From contig JAGTTD010000011.1 in assembly GCA_018398585.1 (NCBI GenBank), positions 10,521,846-10,585,845 of the forward strand: a stretch of 64,000 bases of DNA. The letters are read 5' to 3'. Positions 1 through 11,676 of this stretch are shown piece after piece. A program made the translations under genes and the position numbers. This DNA is from Simmondsia chinensis (taxonomy: Eukaryota; Streptophyta; Magnoliopsida; Caryophyllales; Simmondsiaceae). Position 1 is the stretch's first letter, and every line of letters begins with the position of its first letter. The notes beneath the pieces are model-generated. The model did not search any database. It saw only the letters and a program-made list of their open reading frames with translations, and was not told the DNA's origin.

Positions 1-10
1 TCATATTTGT

Positions 11-2345
11 TTGAATGAATCTAACACAAGCTCACTTGTTCAATCTCCTAAAAGAAATCAACCCGAAAGGGATGATGCCTTCACATGGCACCAATGTTTA
101 AGTCACATTAATTTGAATAGGATCCAAAGACCGGTGAAAGATAGACTAATAGAACCTTTGAATTTGAAGTCATTAGCAGTCCGGGAATCGTGCATAGAAG
201 GTAGGATGACTAAATCTGTCTTTAAGAGTAAAGGCAACAGGGTTAGTGACTTGCTTGAGCTGGTTCACACAGATGTACGTGGACCAATGAATGTTCAGGC
301 AAGAGGTGGGTATGAGTACTTCATTAAATTTATTGATGATTACTCAAGGTATGGATATGTTTACCCAATGAGACATAAGTTGAACGTTTTGAAAAGTTCA
401 AATAGTACAAAGTTGAAGTTGAAAAAAAATTAGGTAAACAAGTCATGCCACTTTGATTAGATCGAGGTGGAGAATATCTTTTGGGTGAGTTTCTAGATTT
501 CCTAACTGCAAATGGGATAAGATCTCAACTCTTTGCTTCGAGTACACTACAGTAGAACAGTGTTGCAGAATGTAGGAATAGGACATTGTTATATGTGGTG
601 AGGTCCGTGATAAATCATGCTACTTTACCAATCTCTTTTTAGGGTTATCCCAAAAGAACACGGGTGGTCTTTTCTACAGTCCTTCTAATCAAAAAGTTTT
701 TTAAGTGCAAATGTGAAATATTTAGAGGAGGATTTTGTAGTAGACTACAAAAGTAAAAGCAAAGTAATGCTAGAGGAACTGAAAAAAATGACACTAATTC
801 TAAATAGCTAGACACAACTCGGGGTACAGTGGATGCATTAGATTCACCTATTGATAGGGTCGAGAATGTTCCATGTACACGAAACCTAGGTGTAGTGGGA
901 GGATTGTCAGGACACCTGACAGGTTTATGGTGAGAGCCTTAATGGTTGATTGTGACATTAAATCCGATTCTCTCAGCTACAATAAGGCAATTAAAGATTA
1001 GTCTGCTGACCAATGGGTCTTAGCAATCAAGTTTGAGATAAGATCTATGTATTTAATCAAGTCTCGAATCTTGTAGTGGCGCTGATTGGCATTAAGCCCA
1101 TTGGATGCAAATGGGTCTATAAGAGAAAAAAAGGAGTGGATGGGAAGGTCAAGATCTTCAAGGCAAGACTGGTTGCTAACGGTTTTACCCAAAAGGAAGG
1201 AATAGATTATTATGAGACCTTCTCACCAGTAGCCATGCTAAAGTCTATAAGGATACTCCTATCCATTGCAGCTCATTATGATTATGAGATCTGGCAAATG
1301 GAAGTCAAAACAACCTTTTTGAATGGATGTCTTGAAGACGACATCTATATGGTGCAACCAGATGGTTTCATTGGCAAGAATCCGGAGCATATGGTATGCA
1401 AACTAAAGAAGTCCATATATGGACTAAAGTAAGCATCATGCTCATGGAATATTAGATTTAATAAGACAAGCAAATCCTATGGGTTTGAGTAATTAGTTGA
1501 TGAACCATGTGTGTACAAACGACATCAACAAAAAATAGTGACTTTCTTAGTGTTGTATGTCGACGATATACGACTCATTGGGAATAATGTAGGTGGGTTG
1601 TCAGCTGTAAAGATTTAATTGTCAAGTCAGTTTGATATAAAGGGCTTAAGAGAAGCCAACTATATTCTTGGGATTAAGCTTCTACGGGATCATAAGAGTA
1701 GGATGTTGGGTCTTTCTCAAGCCACTTAATATTGACAAGATGTTGCTAAGGTATCACACGGAGGGCTCCAAGAAAGGGCATTTGCCTTTTAGGCATCGAG
1801 TCCCTCTTTCTTTAGAGCAGTGTCCTAAGACACCTCAAAAGAAGAAGCAGATGAAGAATGTTCCATATGCTTCGGCAGTGGGAAGCCTCGTGTATGCCAT
1901 GCTGTGCACGGGACCAGATATCTACTATGCTGTTGGTATGGCAAGTAGGTACCAGTTTGATCGGGTCCGATGCATTAGGTGGCACGGAGGCATATTCTTA
2001 AGTACTTAAGAAGAACTAGAGATTATATGCTAATCTTTTATAAGTGACGAGCTAGTTCCAATTAGTTATACTGATTTAGACTTCTAGTTAGATAGAGATG
2101 CCAGATGTCTGACATCTAGATATATCTTTACTCTTGGAGGAGAAGCTATAAGTTTGGGAGGTATCAAGCAGTCTTGTATTGTTGTCTTCACCATAGAGGC
2201 TGAATACGTTGCAGCTTCAGAAGCCGCAAAGAGGGCATGTTGGTCCAGATAGTGTAATTGACTTCACTAAGACTTTAACTCTGTAGACCTTTGGATCATA
2301 CATACAAAGGATGGGAATAAACTTTGTAATAAATTGGATTTAGGA
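11..2345 (+). pseudogene. copia A pol pseudogene (integrase-RT-RNase H)
   Basis: Remnant of a copia polyprotein. Positions 11-433 read as GAG-pre-integrase (WHQCLSHINLNRIQ, then CIEGRM-TKSVF) passing into the integrase core (LVHTDVRGPMN, IKFIDDYSRYGYVYPM). The integrase then decays through stops up to about 1000. RT resumes at 1076-1432 (GCKWVYKRKKGVDGKV, ARLVANGFTQKEGIDY) and continues in another phase, with the catalytic YVDDI at 1556-1570. RNase H is visible from about 1860 (YASAVGSLVYAMLCTGPDI) to 2245 (EAEYVAASEAAKRACW). Stops and shifts between these blocks make it non-coding today. The catalytic YVDD survives by chance rather than by selection. Confidence 0.85.
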
Positions 2346-2357
2346 CAAGTGGGAGAT

Positions 2358-4290
2358 TGTTAGAAATAGCTTCCTGAAATTTAGATTTATTTTGTAATAT
2401 TACTTTATTAGTGAATAAAATTGAAGTTCCAGTCATTTTCTTGTTAAATTTGTGTAAGCGAGCACTTATACTGCATGGTTTTCTTTTTGGTAACGTCTAT
2501 GAGATGGGTGTAGATGAACCCACAGATAGACTTGCAATAAATAATATGGATTTTTGTTTGAAAAACTCGTAGTGAAAGATAAGTTTGGACTACTTGTATG
2601 CTAAGACTATTATGTGACACTTTAGATGACTTGTCTTGGTCATGTGGATGGTGATCCAAAAGTGTTACATTGGTGTGTTTAATAAGATTGATGCATTGAG
2701 TAGGACCATGTGACTTACTTGTTTCCAGACTACTATAGGAGATGAGTGATTCATGTTGTACTGTTTGAACGACGACTCTTAATCTTGAGAGTATTATGGA
2801 CTTGTGCATGGAACATTAGTTTCTTTGTTGTACTATAAGTAAGATCTAGATAAATAACTGAATTTCCACGCACACTAGGTAGCAGCATGAAGTGTGACAA
2901 GGATCAAGTATTCAATATGAAATCTATAGTCTTTTTTGAGATATAGATGTCCCCTTAATTTATTCACAAGTGCTTGATTAGTTCGAAATCTTTGGCCAAA
3001 GCGTTCCAAGTATTTGACATTTGAAATTTATACTGTGAATTTGTTCAAGTATAAATGAATTATTTGTAGAAGGGCGAGTCAAGAACTAATGGAAAAGCTG
3101 TGAGGAAAATAATGATAGTAGTTATAATTATTTTTGGTCATGGACATCTAGTGGAGGAATTGTTGTAATCAATACAGTTTATTTGGGAATTATCAAATAA
3201 ATGATTTAAGTCTAGAGTGCAATAGGATTTATTTAGTGAAATTAAGTCCCATTAAATGGTACTTAAATTTTATCATGAGATGATTATTAATTTAACCCAT
3301 TTGGAGCTAGATTTAAATTGTCCCTGAGGTCCCTGCGCCAGCCTCTGATTTTATTGCCGTCGAAAAAATACTATAGAATTCATGAGATGAATTATTTATT
3401 CATGAGATGAGTAAATTTAATTTTGCCAAACATTATTCATGACATGAATAAAAATTAAAAATTATAAAACAAAATGATTTTTTAAAATTAAAATTCACAA
3501 GATAAATTTTTACATGTGTTAAACAAAACAAAAAAGGAAAATCGCTTAAATCCAGTAACAATTCACATTTACCCATATGGGAAAACTAGCGGGTGACACA
3601 TCTCACATGCTGGGCTGCTAGGCCTCAATCCGCCCCTTCGGAAGTTGGCCAATCCGGTCTTGACACGTGTCATGCGGTATAAATTAAAAGCACGAGTTTT
3701 TTTGGCCTGCATTGAAATGCGTTTTTTTGGATTTTATAATATATCAAGCGTTGTGTTTTGATTTTCAACCTGTGTGTCCCACATCGAAGAATTGAAATTT
3801 TTTCGCTCTGGTATCCTACTATAAATAGGGGTATTGGTTTTGTGGTTTGGCATTCAATTGAATTAATTAAAAATTAAAGGTTTCTGAAAGTATTGACTCC
3901 TCAGTTAATATTTTTGGGAGCCCACTCTTCGGGTGCTTTGAGGTCATTGCATAGAAGATCTCTAGGTCTCGGCTCTCTCTTAGTTCTTTATCATTCTGAT
4001 ATTCTTTATTATTGGAGCAATTCCAGACATTGTTCATTTTTCCCTTCTCTTTTATGCTTTTCCCTTTTCTATTTATTTATATTTTTTTTTTTAATTATGC
4101 TAGTTATAGTTCATGTAATTATCATGAATGTATTAGAATAGAGGCTTGTAGACTTAAATTAGGAATTTAAATCTGTAGATTTAATATTAAGAATTTTAAA
4201 TCAACTCTAGGTGTAAAATTAAGAATTTAAAACCCTTCCATTGTGCTAGTTTAATAAACAAAGGGAAAATTTTTGAAATTCATCCCAACA
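2358..4290 (+). repeat. 3' LTR of copia A
   Basis: Starts with TGTTAG directly after a polypurine tract (AAGTGGGAGAT, 2347-2357) and ends with CCCAACA at 4290, giving the TG...CA ends of an LTR of 1,933 bp. A TATA box (TATAAATAG, 3820-3828) lies upstream of a block reading TTTTTGGGAGCCCACTC that recurs in the copia E LTR (near 60150). The two LTRs are same-family but clearly diverged. No gene is present. The start is clear; the end is inferred from alignment with the right-hand LTR. Confidence 0.8.
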
Positions 4291-6960
4291 GATGGTTCCC
4301 TTTTCCAAATGCCTTTTCGAGAACCTTTGAAGGTGGCACAGTCATAGTTTTTATGTGCCATCGTGACGTGCCACTTGCAAAAATCCCAATTTAACAGAAC
4401 TTTTTGGGAACCTAACTGCCCCTTGTTCAAGAAGTCTTTCAAACAAGGTATTGGCTACGGCCATCCTTTGTTTTTTTATCTAGCTCCATCCTGCAAGGAG
4501 CATTTTCATCAATTTGAGCTTTGCAAATGTCTCGAGGCTTGACTGCCTCTATAACATTTACTTGTATAAGACCAAAGAATGGGTTCCTTCTTCAAGGAGA
4601 ATAAGTTCCCTTGCCTCAGTGGCATCTTGGACTACATTTCTAAAGATGACACAATTCTTTGTTGAGTAGGTGAAGAAATTATGCCACTTATAGTAAATCT
4701 ATCCCCTCAAGGAATTAGATTAGGTTTCCTATGTTTTCCTTTACCTGTTAGTTTATTGTTTGCCTCAAACCAATCAAACATTATGTTAGCTCTAAAGAGG
4801 TCAAATGAATATTTCGTTAATTCTTGGGATTGGTTAGACTTTCTAGTCCTAATATCCTTCTTTACCAAAGGATTATGACTCATAGGAGGTCCCTTGACGT
4901 ACTCAACAACATCAATTTCATAAGGAGGGATTTCTTCCTAGTTGATCACTTCGTGCATGTAGATTCCACACACTCTATTTTTCTTTAGGCTTTCTTTTTT
5001 TAAGACAACCTCGTACCTAGCAGCGCATTCTGCTAGCTAAAGAAGGCTATTGAAGTTCGAGTCTTCAAATTTCTTACTAAATTCAATGTCCAGACCATTC
5101 AAGTTCAGCTTGGCATGTTCACCCTCGAGGTGAGCCACTGTACACTTGAGTCTAGCTCTTTCAAACTGATTAATCTAATCCACCACAGATTCTTTTCAAT
5201 TATGTCTCATTCGAGCCAAGTCTGACATAGAAGTACCTAATTCTATTCTTGAAAATTGGGCCAGAAACTATCTAGCCATTTCATCCCAATTGTAAATAGA
5301 GTTAGGTGGTAGGCTTATGTACCATCGAAAAGTAGTCCTTGTCAAAGAGCTAGGGAATAGCCTTAATTTCAAGTAAGGATTATCAGCTACTTCCCTGCAT
5401 TGGCAATTAAATCTTGCTAAGTGCTCGAGCACAGACATGTTCCCTTTCTCTTGAGAAAAGAGTAAACTTGGCTATCGTGTACCCTCTCAGGAATGGGGAA
5501 TCCCTATCAATATAATCAATATATGGCTTATTGTCAAGAGGTATGCTGACCCTTATAAGGCCTAGCCCATACATTTGCTCAATGAGAGTAGCTAGCTAGT
5601 CTTGGAGGGGTAAGGTCAATGCTTGGTTATGTACTTTGTCATTGCCCCCAATGGGTTGCGCATCTCTGAGAGGATCAACAAGATATGTCTGAGCTCCCAA
5701 GACCATCGGGTGAGGGACCTAATGTTTGCTTGCACAAATAGGATTATACCCTCATTGCTCTATGTGGCTAACTAGTTGATTAGCCATCACGTAAGGGTCA
5801 ACAGAACCTTGAGTCCGAGGTATGCTTGAAGGCAACCCCATGTTCAATGGTTGTTAGGTAACCCTAAATTGGTCTATCCCCATAGGATAATCCTAAGGGT
5901 GTGGTGCATTTAATTGCCCCCTAGTCTCATACACTGTAGGAGGACAAAGAGGAGGGCATTGGTCTCTAATAGTGGGTACCTGCCCATATACATTAACCCA
6001 AGGCTTCACTCAAGCCTCGAGATGGCCTCTCTTGTGTCAGAAGGGTATATGTGGCCCTACCCCACAATTTCAAGGGCAGAGATGGCTTGGTCGTTGGTGT
6101 TGAGGTCCCTAAAAGCCAAAGTATATCCTTGATTCAAGGCTCCAGGAACTCTATATGTCATATTTTCATTCCTAAGCCTTGAGTCCATGCGTATGACACT
6201 TGGACTAGCCATAGTGTTGATTCTTATCTTCTTGGAGGTAGCGTTTCCACCCTGATTCACCAGTAAATGTGAGCTAAAAAAAATGTAGTGAGGATATGTA
6301 AGGGGTTGAGGAAGGAAGGACAAGTCTAAGGTAGTTCCTAACAGCTTGGACTAAGCTATGTGGGTCTCAACTCGTCTTACTAAAATAGGCTCAACTTTAA
6401 CCACCGTTTCCCTTGGCACATCTTTGCCTATAAGGCTAGCGGTGGAAGATAAGGTTGTATTCATTTTAACTAAGATCCTATATGTTTCATTGTGCAACCT
6501 TTTATTCATTGAAGTCCCAATGTATCTAACAATGATCCTCAAAGTGGCTGAGTTTTTACACTGGCCAACTAGACCACATTTTATTTATGCGTGTTGTTTT
6601 TCTTTGACTTCTCTTAAAGCCTACTCAAGTCTTTGATCTGCGAGTTCCATTCAACGTTTGAGTATGGCCCTAAAACTCTTTTGAGAATAGCCGTTAGTCT
6701 TCTAGAATGTCGCCGTTACCTCCACTTTCATTATTACGCTTGTGACTAGTTTCATCCCCCTATGAGATGGGCTTTTGTCTTAAGAGATGCTCAAGTGGTG
6801 GCCCAATTAAGGTTAAACCTTCAAGCTCATCTACTTCAAGAGTGCTAGCTCTCTTAGTTCTAACCACTAGTGAATGGTCTGAAACTACATTATGATAATC
6901 AACGATGGAGTTAAAGATTGTAAAGTCTCGTGTTGTATCTCCCTCTATGGTCACCAAAAG
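4291..6960 (-). pseudogene. decayed Tat-type gag
   Basis: Minus-strand gag remnant with many stops. From the 5' side: the N-terminal region (about 6957-6760), a segment shared with the plus copy (6542-6351, TLSSTASLIGKDVPRETV, compare 31863-32126), a retrotrans_gag core at roughly 5450-4950 (TTFRWYISLPPNSIYNWDEM, LAQFSRIELGTSMSDLARMR, INQFERARLKC), and a C-terminal zinc-finger-like motif at 4400-4320 (CKWHVTMAHKNYDC, spacing C-x2-H-x4-H-x4-C). That last motif with LNKGQ just upstream is typical of Tat/Ogre-lineage gag proteins and is the main reason for the lineage call. No open frame spans the domains. Confidence 0.75.
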
Positions 6961-6963
6961 GTG

Positions 6964-8325
6964 TGTTTGCTCCTTTTGTATGTTTTAGTGTGTGTGTGTG
7001 TGGTAGCTATAAGTACAAAATCAAAAAACTATGTAAAAAGGGACTCGCAGCGACTAAGGAGCAAGTCTAATTTACAAACCCCAAGTGTTTGAATCACCTC
7101 TAGAGGGGGTTGATGCTATTGGTGAATCCAACTTAGGTTTCCAATTATAAGGTGGATTCTACACTTGCTTCAGTTAAGGAGACTTAAGTTGTATATATTT
7201 GGTATTTTTTATGTTTAATGGTTTGATATAAAATAAAAGGATATAGACCGAGCTCAAGTGGCAGCAAGGTAATGGAGCAGAGCCCACAAACACCCTATCT
7301 TGTACACTTAAAAGCTAGGAATTGGGATGCAGACAAGCTCAAAAGCTTAGTAGTCCATTTACAAGCCCAAGTCTACAGATTTTTGGGTTTGGCACCCTTG
7401 ACTTGTATTATCTTGAATGAGTTAATGCCTAACAAGATTTAGGGGGAGTGAACAATATATTTAGGTCACTAGATTAGGACCAACATAATCAAGGTCAAGC
7501 CTTGGCCATCAAAGCCTTGAAATGATGACTCTAACCTAAAACACCTGACTCAGAAAGTAGTGACACAAATGTTACGCCCAACGCAATCAAATTAAAGGCT
7601 TGGCCGTCAAAGCCATAAACTAATGACTCAAATCTTAATTCCTCGATTGTGGGAACAAATTTAAAACAGTAAATTCATACTTAAAACTCGAGAATTGTAT
7701 TTTCTTGATGAAAGTAAAACAGGTTGTAAGTTCCGCTAGGGTAGGTCAGGCTAAATTAGGTTATGCTGCTCCTACGAACCAAGCACAAGCGTGCTGTAAA
7801 GAAAACTTGAAGAAGTATTATAATTGGTGTTGGACACTTTAGAATGACAAAAATGTCTCCTATTTATAATGCCTAAGTTTCTAACTGTTGCATCCTAAAA
7901 AACTAGCATATCTTCCCCACTTTCCGCCTCCATTTCCTTTTCTTACGCCAATTTGGTGTTAGATGTGCTTAAACACAAGTGCTCGAGGTCCTTCAAGATG
8001 CTCCATGCCTATGCACTTCTTTCTGGATATGCTTGAGGCCCACGTTCCTTGATATGTGCTCGAAAAACTTACCTCGAGCCTGGAAATGGCTTTTATTGCA
8101 GCCTTGGTGTTCCCTTGAGCTCAGGCCCCTTTTACCCCTTTAGTAACCTTGAATGGTTGTTAATCATTTGAGGGTTTTTAACTCTTCAAGTAGCTGGACA
8201 TGAGATGTTGTTGCTCTAATTTCTAAAGGCCATTTAGGTCTTGTGCATGGCCCTATGTGACAAGCACGTGTCCTTTTATCCTTAAACGACGTCGTTCTAA
8301 CTCCCTCGAGTTTTGACTGCAAACC
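6964..8325 (-). repeat. 5' LTR of minus-strand Tat-type element
   Basis: About 1,362 bp. The left end TGTTTGC (6964) is the reverse complement of the GCAAACA end seen in the plus copies at 21021 and 35164. The right end near 8325 matches their TGTTTACACTC start only loosely, so it is good to a few bases. On the minus strand a TATA box (TATAAATA) covers 7868-7861. The U3 half (7900-8325) differs from the plus copies while the R/U5 half (6964-7800) aligns well. The primer-binding site (CTTTTGGTGACCATA on the minus strand) lies at about 6957-6940. A GT microsatellite sits at 6989-7003. Confidence 0.7.
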
Positions 8326-8689
8326 GTTGATATAAATTGTTACTTTTTGGCTATTGATGCTTTACTTGGGCATTAGATACAAGCAGTAGTTCCTATATCT
8401 ACAATGTGTCGAAAGGACTATAGGTTAGTAGAAGCTTGGAAAAAAAAGAGATGAACCTCTGAGTGGGTAATGGAGCAAATATTACTGTCTTAGCAGTAGG
8501 GACATATTCTTTATTTTTCCCCCCATAGTGGAAAAACTTTGACTCTAAAGAATTGTTGTTATGTCTCGAGTTTTTGTTAAGAACATTATTTCTATTTCTG
8601 CACTAGATGAAGAAGGTTATACGATTTTATTACGAAAAGTCCTTTGTTCATATTTTTATGGTAATGACTAGATTTTGACTAGACCTAAG

Positions 8690-8889
8690 AGGATAACAAC
8701 ACACAAGCACCGGATCCCATTAGAACTCTAAAGTTAAGCATGCTTGAGCAAGAGTAGTACCAAGATTGTTGACCTCCTGGGAAGTCCTCGTGTTGCATTC
8801 CTCAGGTTAGGGCTTCTCGGAAATAGCCCCCCTTCAAGGAAGGGGGAAGGCTGCGTACATCCCCCCCCCCCCCCCCCCCCCCCCCCCCC
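8690..8889 (+). repeat. 5S rRNA-derived SINE, copy 1 (inside copia B)
   Basis: Positions 8708-8812 follow the plant 5S rRNA sequence from CACCGGATCCCAT through GACCTCCTGGGAAGTCCT to GTGTTGCAT, including the internal pol III promoter region (AGTTAAGCATGCTTG, AGAGTAGTACCA). It then switches to a SINE-type 3' region (TCGGAAATAGC, then GGCTGCGTACATCC), shared with the copy at 45073-45343. The rest of the tail is replaced by a run of 29 C. It interrupts the copia B pre-integrase frame. TSDs were not found. It is not a functional 5S gene because it carries substitutions and has a non-5S continuation. Confidence 0.75.
8861..8889 (+). repeat. poly(C) tract, 29 C
   Basis: An uninterrupted run of C replacing the expected SINE 3' end, where copy 2 reads CACCCCTCCCAGACCCCGC. 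It could be expansion of that C-rich segment or a sequencing/assembly artefact. Confidence 0.9.
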
Positions 8890-11676
8890 ACCAAAACAAA
8901 AAAAGACCGTGCTTAGGCGAGAGTCCTTAGGGTACTATGAATGTTGCTTTACTATATTTTGAATGGACAATTGTCTTTTGGAGTTTATGTTAAACCAACC
9001 TTACATGTTTCTAATGACTATTAAGAGGAAGGAGGATGAAAAAAGTATGAAGTCATTTCTTTGGCACCGTAGACTTGGTCATATTAATAAGTCTAGGATA
9101 AGCAAGTTAGTCAAGGCTGGATACCTTGACTTTAATGATTATGAATCATATTATACTTGTGAATCCTGTCTCCTAGGTAAAATTACCAAAGCACCATTTA
9201 CAACAAGTGGAGAAAGGGCTACAGATTTGTTGCAGTCGGTACATACTGATGTATGTGGACCTTTGACCTTATAAGCCAATAGAGGATTTCATATTTTATT
9301 ACCTTTATTTATGGTATGTGTAGATATGGGTTTGTGTATCTCATGAGACACAAATCTAAAGCTTTTGAAATGTTTAGGAGCTTTGGCAAGAGTAGAGAAA
9401 CAAATTGGCAAGTTTATTAAAGCCCTTCAATCAAATTGAGTAGGTGGATACCTTAGTCAAGATTTTGTTTGTCATCTTGAAGAAAATGGTATTCTTGCTT
9501 ATTGGACTCCTCCAAAAACACCTCAACATAATGAAGTATCTGAAAGGAGAAATCCTACTTGATTATGGTAAGATCCGTGATGAATTTCATTGATTTTCCT
9601 TTTTTTTTTTGTAGGACTATGCCAGACAGCTTATTTATTGAATAAGGTTCCCACGAAAGCAGTCTTTAAGATGTCATATGAGATATGGAAAAGATGTAGG
9701 CCTAACATGGCTCACATTAGGGTATTGGGATGCCCCGAACATATGTCAAGAGGCTGGAGTTAGACAAGCTTAGAGCTAGATCTAACAATGTACGTTCGTA
9801 GAATATCCTAAGGAAACAAGAGGATATTATTTATACCGTCCAACTAACTAGAAAGTTTTTGTGGCCAGGACGGGTACCTTCTTGGAGAGAGAGTTTCTAG
9901 AATAAGGCACACAAGGAGGCCAGGTTGAACTTGATGAGATTCACAAAAACCTACAATGGGGTTAGATACAAGAGTTGGAACCTAAACCCAAGGTACACAA
10001 GTCTTTGTGAAGGTCCCATAAGGCACCTCGTCAACCTCAAAGGTATTATGGAATGATAATACAAAAATGACGGAGTAGATAAGGTAGATCATGGAGATGA
10101 TGATCCAACTACTTTATCAAGAGGCTGTACAGGGTTCTAACTCTATGAAGTGGCTAGATGTCATGGAATTCAAAATGGAATCCATGGGAGTTAACAAAGT
10201 ATGGACTTTGGTTGGACCCTCACCGGAAATTAAAGCCATTGGGTGTAAGTGGGTTTTTAAGAAGAAAAGAGGAGCATACGACCAAGTAGAAACTTCCTAG
10301 CACATTTTGTTGCTAAGGGGTATCATCAAAGACAAGGTGTTAACTATGACAAAACATTTTCCTCCGTAGCAAAATACAAGTCCATTGTGATTATGTTTGC
10401 TATAGCTGCATACTATGATTATGAAGTTTTGAAAATGGATGTCAAAATTGGTTTCTAACTGTTGATTTAGAAGAGGATGTGTACATGACACAACCTAAAG
10501 GGTTTCCCACACCTTATAGTCATCATCGAGTATGCAAGCTCCAAAAGTCCATTTGTGGACTAAAGCAAGCTTCAAGGAGTTGGAATGTTGACTTTTATAA
10601 GACTATTGAAAGGTTTGATTTTCTTAAAAGTGAAGGGGAACCCTATGTGTACAAAAGGGTCAATATGAGCATTGTCACATTCTTAGCATTATATGTGGAT
10701 TTCTCTTTATAGGAAATGACATCCCTACACTATGGAATGTGAAAGTTTGGCTATATAATAGTTTCTCTTTCATAGAAGTATCCTATATTTTGGGAAAAAG
10801 TCTATACATATAGAGTAAGGACGGGGCTCGGATTATCCTAATCCACATACATAGATATCATACTGAAGAGGTATAGTATGGAAAATCAAAGAGAGGTTTC
10901 CTACCTAGAGGAATTGGAATTGTTCTCAATTGGGAGGATTGTCCTCATACTACCAAAGAGAGAGAACGCATTAGTAGGATTCCCTATGCATTTCCAATGG
11001 GAGCCATCGTGTACACCATGACATGTACTATACTATATATGGTTTATGCACTTGGAGTGACAAGCAGATATCAGGTTGACCCTAGTAAGGCTCATTGGAA
11101 AGTGATTATGCCCATACTTAAGTATTTGAGAAACACTAAAGACAATTTCTATTGTTTGAAGATTATGAGTTGAAGCTCAAAAGAATTCATATATACTAGC
11201 TTTTAATTAGATAAAGATGATAGCAAATCAACCTCAAGCTTTGTTTTCACCTTGAATGATGGATCTATTATTTGGAAAAGCTCTAGACAAGGTATGGCGG
11301 CTGATTCAATAACAGAGGACTAGAATGTTGCAACTACTGAGGCTACTAAGGAAGCTGTTTTGATGAAAAAGTTTATCACTGAGTTAGGAATTGTCGCTTC
11401 TATTAAGGGACCTATACTTCATTTTTTGTTAACACTAGTGACATAGTATAGTCTAAGGAACCAGGGTCTCATAACTGCCCCAAACATGTCCTAGGCATTG
11501 CCACCTCATTTGAGAGATCATTGACAAAGGAGATGCTACAATAATTAAGGTGGATGGAAAGGAAAATGTGGTAGATCCATTTACTAAAGACTTGGGATCA
11601 AAGGATTTTGAACACCACAAGTATAGATTAGGTGTAAGACACATGTCTATATGGCTCTAAAGTACAAGTGGGAGAT

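Larger units (their letters stand above)
1..4290 (+). mobile_element. Ty1/copia retrotransposon A, 3' half
   Basis: The 3' half of a copia element whose 5' LTR and gag lie left of the window. Its order is GAG-pre-integrase, integrase, reverse transcriptase, RNase H, polypurine tract, 3' LTR, which is copia order because integrase precedes RT. The coding part is broken by many stops and frame changes, so it cannot make a working polyprotein. It is the same family as copia E at the right edge: the pre-integrase text and the LTR signal block recur there. Its 3' LTR abuts minus-strand Tat gag sequence at 4291, so it probably inserted into that element. The 5' flank that would prove this is outside the window. 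Confidence 0.85.
4291..8325 (-). mobile_element. Tat-lineage Ty3/gypsy remnant, minus strand (gag + 5' LTR)
   Basis: Reading the minus strand from 8325 down: a 5' LTR, a primer-binding site, then gag, cut at 4291 where copia A's LTR begins. The same family occurs on the plus strand at 19620-35164. Pol is not seen in the window and may lie left of copia A or be absent. The right end abuts a copia B protease sequence, so this element probably inserted into copia B. Confidence 0.75.
8326..11650 (+). pseudogene. copia B pol pseudogene
   Basis: Decayed copia polyprotein. The aspartic-protease motif is WALDTSSSSYIC at 8367-8402, mutated from the usual WVLDTGCGSHIC. The pre-integrase region follows to about 8680, is split by a 5S-type SINE, and resumes at 8963-9274 (LWHRRLGHINKSRISKLVKAGYL, CESCLLGKITKAPF, VHTDVCGPL). 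RT is at 10091-10720 (GCKWVFKKK, VYMTQPKGF, QKSICGLKQASRSW); its catalytic YVDD has become YVDF followed by a stop. RNase H is traceable to about 11400 (ATTEATKEAVLMKKFITELG). Gag is not seen, because the left side is cut by the Tat-type element. Not functional. Confidence 0.8.

Noticed and set aside
2444..2809. 121-codon minus-strand ORF in the copia A LTR
   Set aside because: It lies entirely in non-coding LTR sequence, has no recognisable domain, and is not open in the related LTR at 58637-60514.
8744..8962. 72-codon ORF with a proline run
   Set aside because: It is the 5S-SINE plus poly(C) read through; an artefact.
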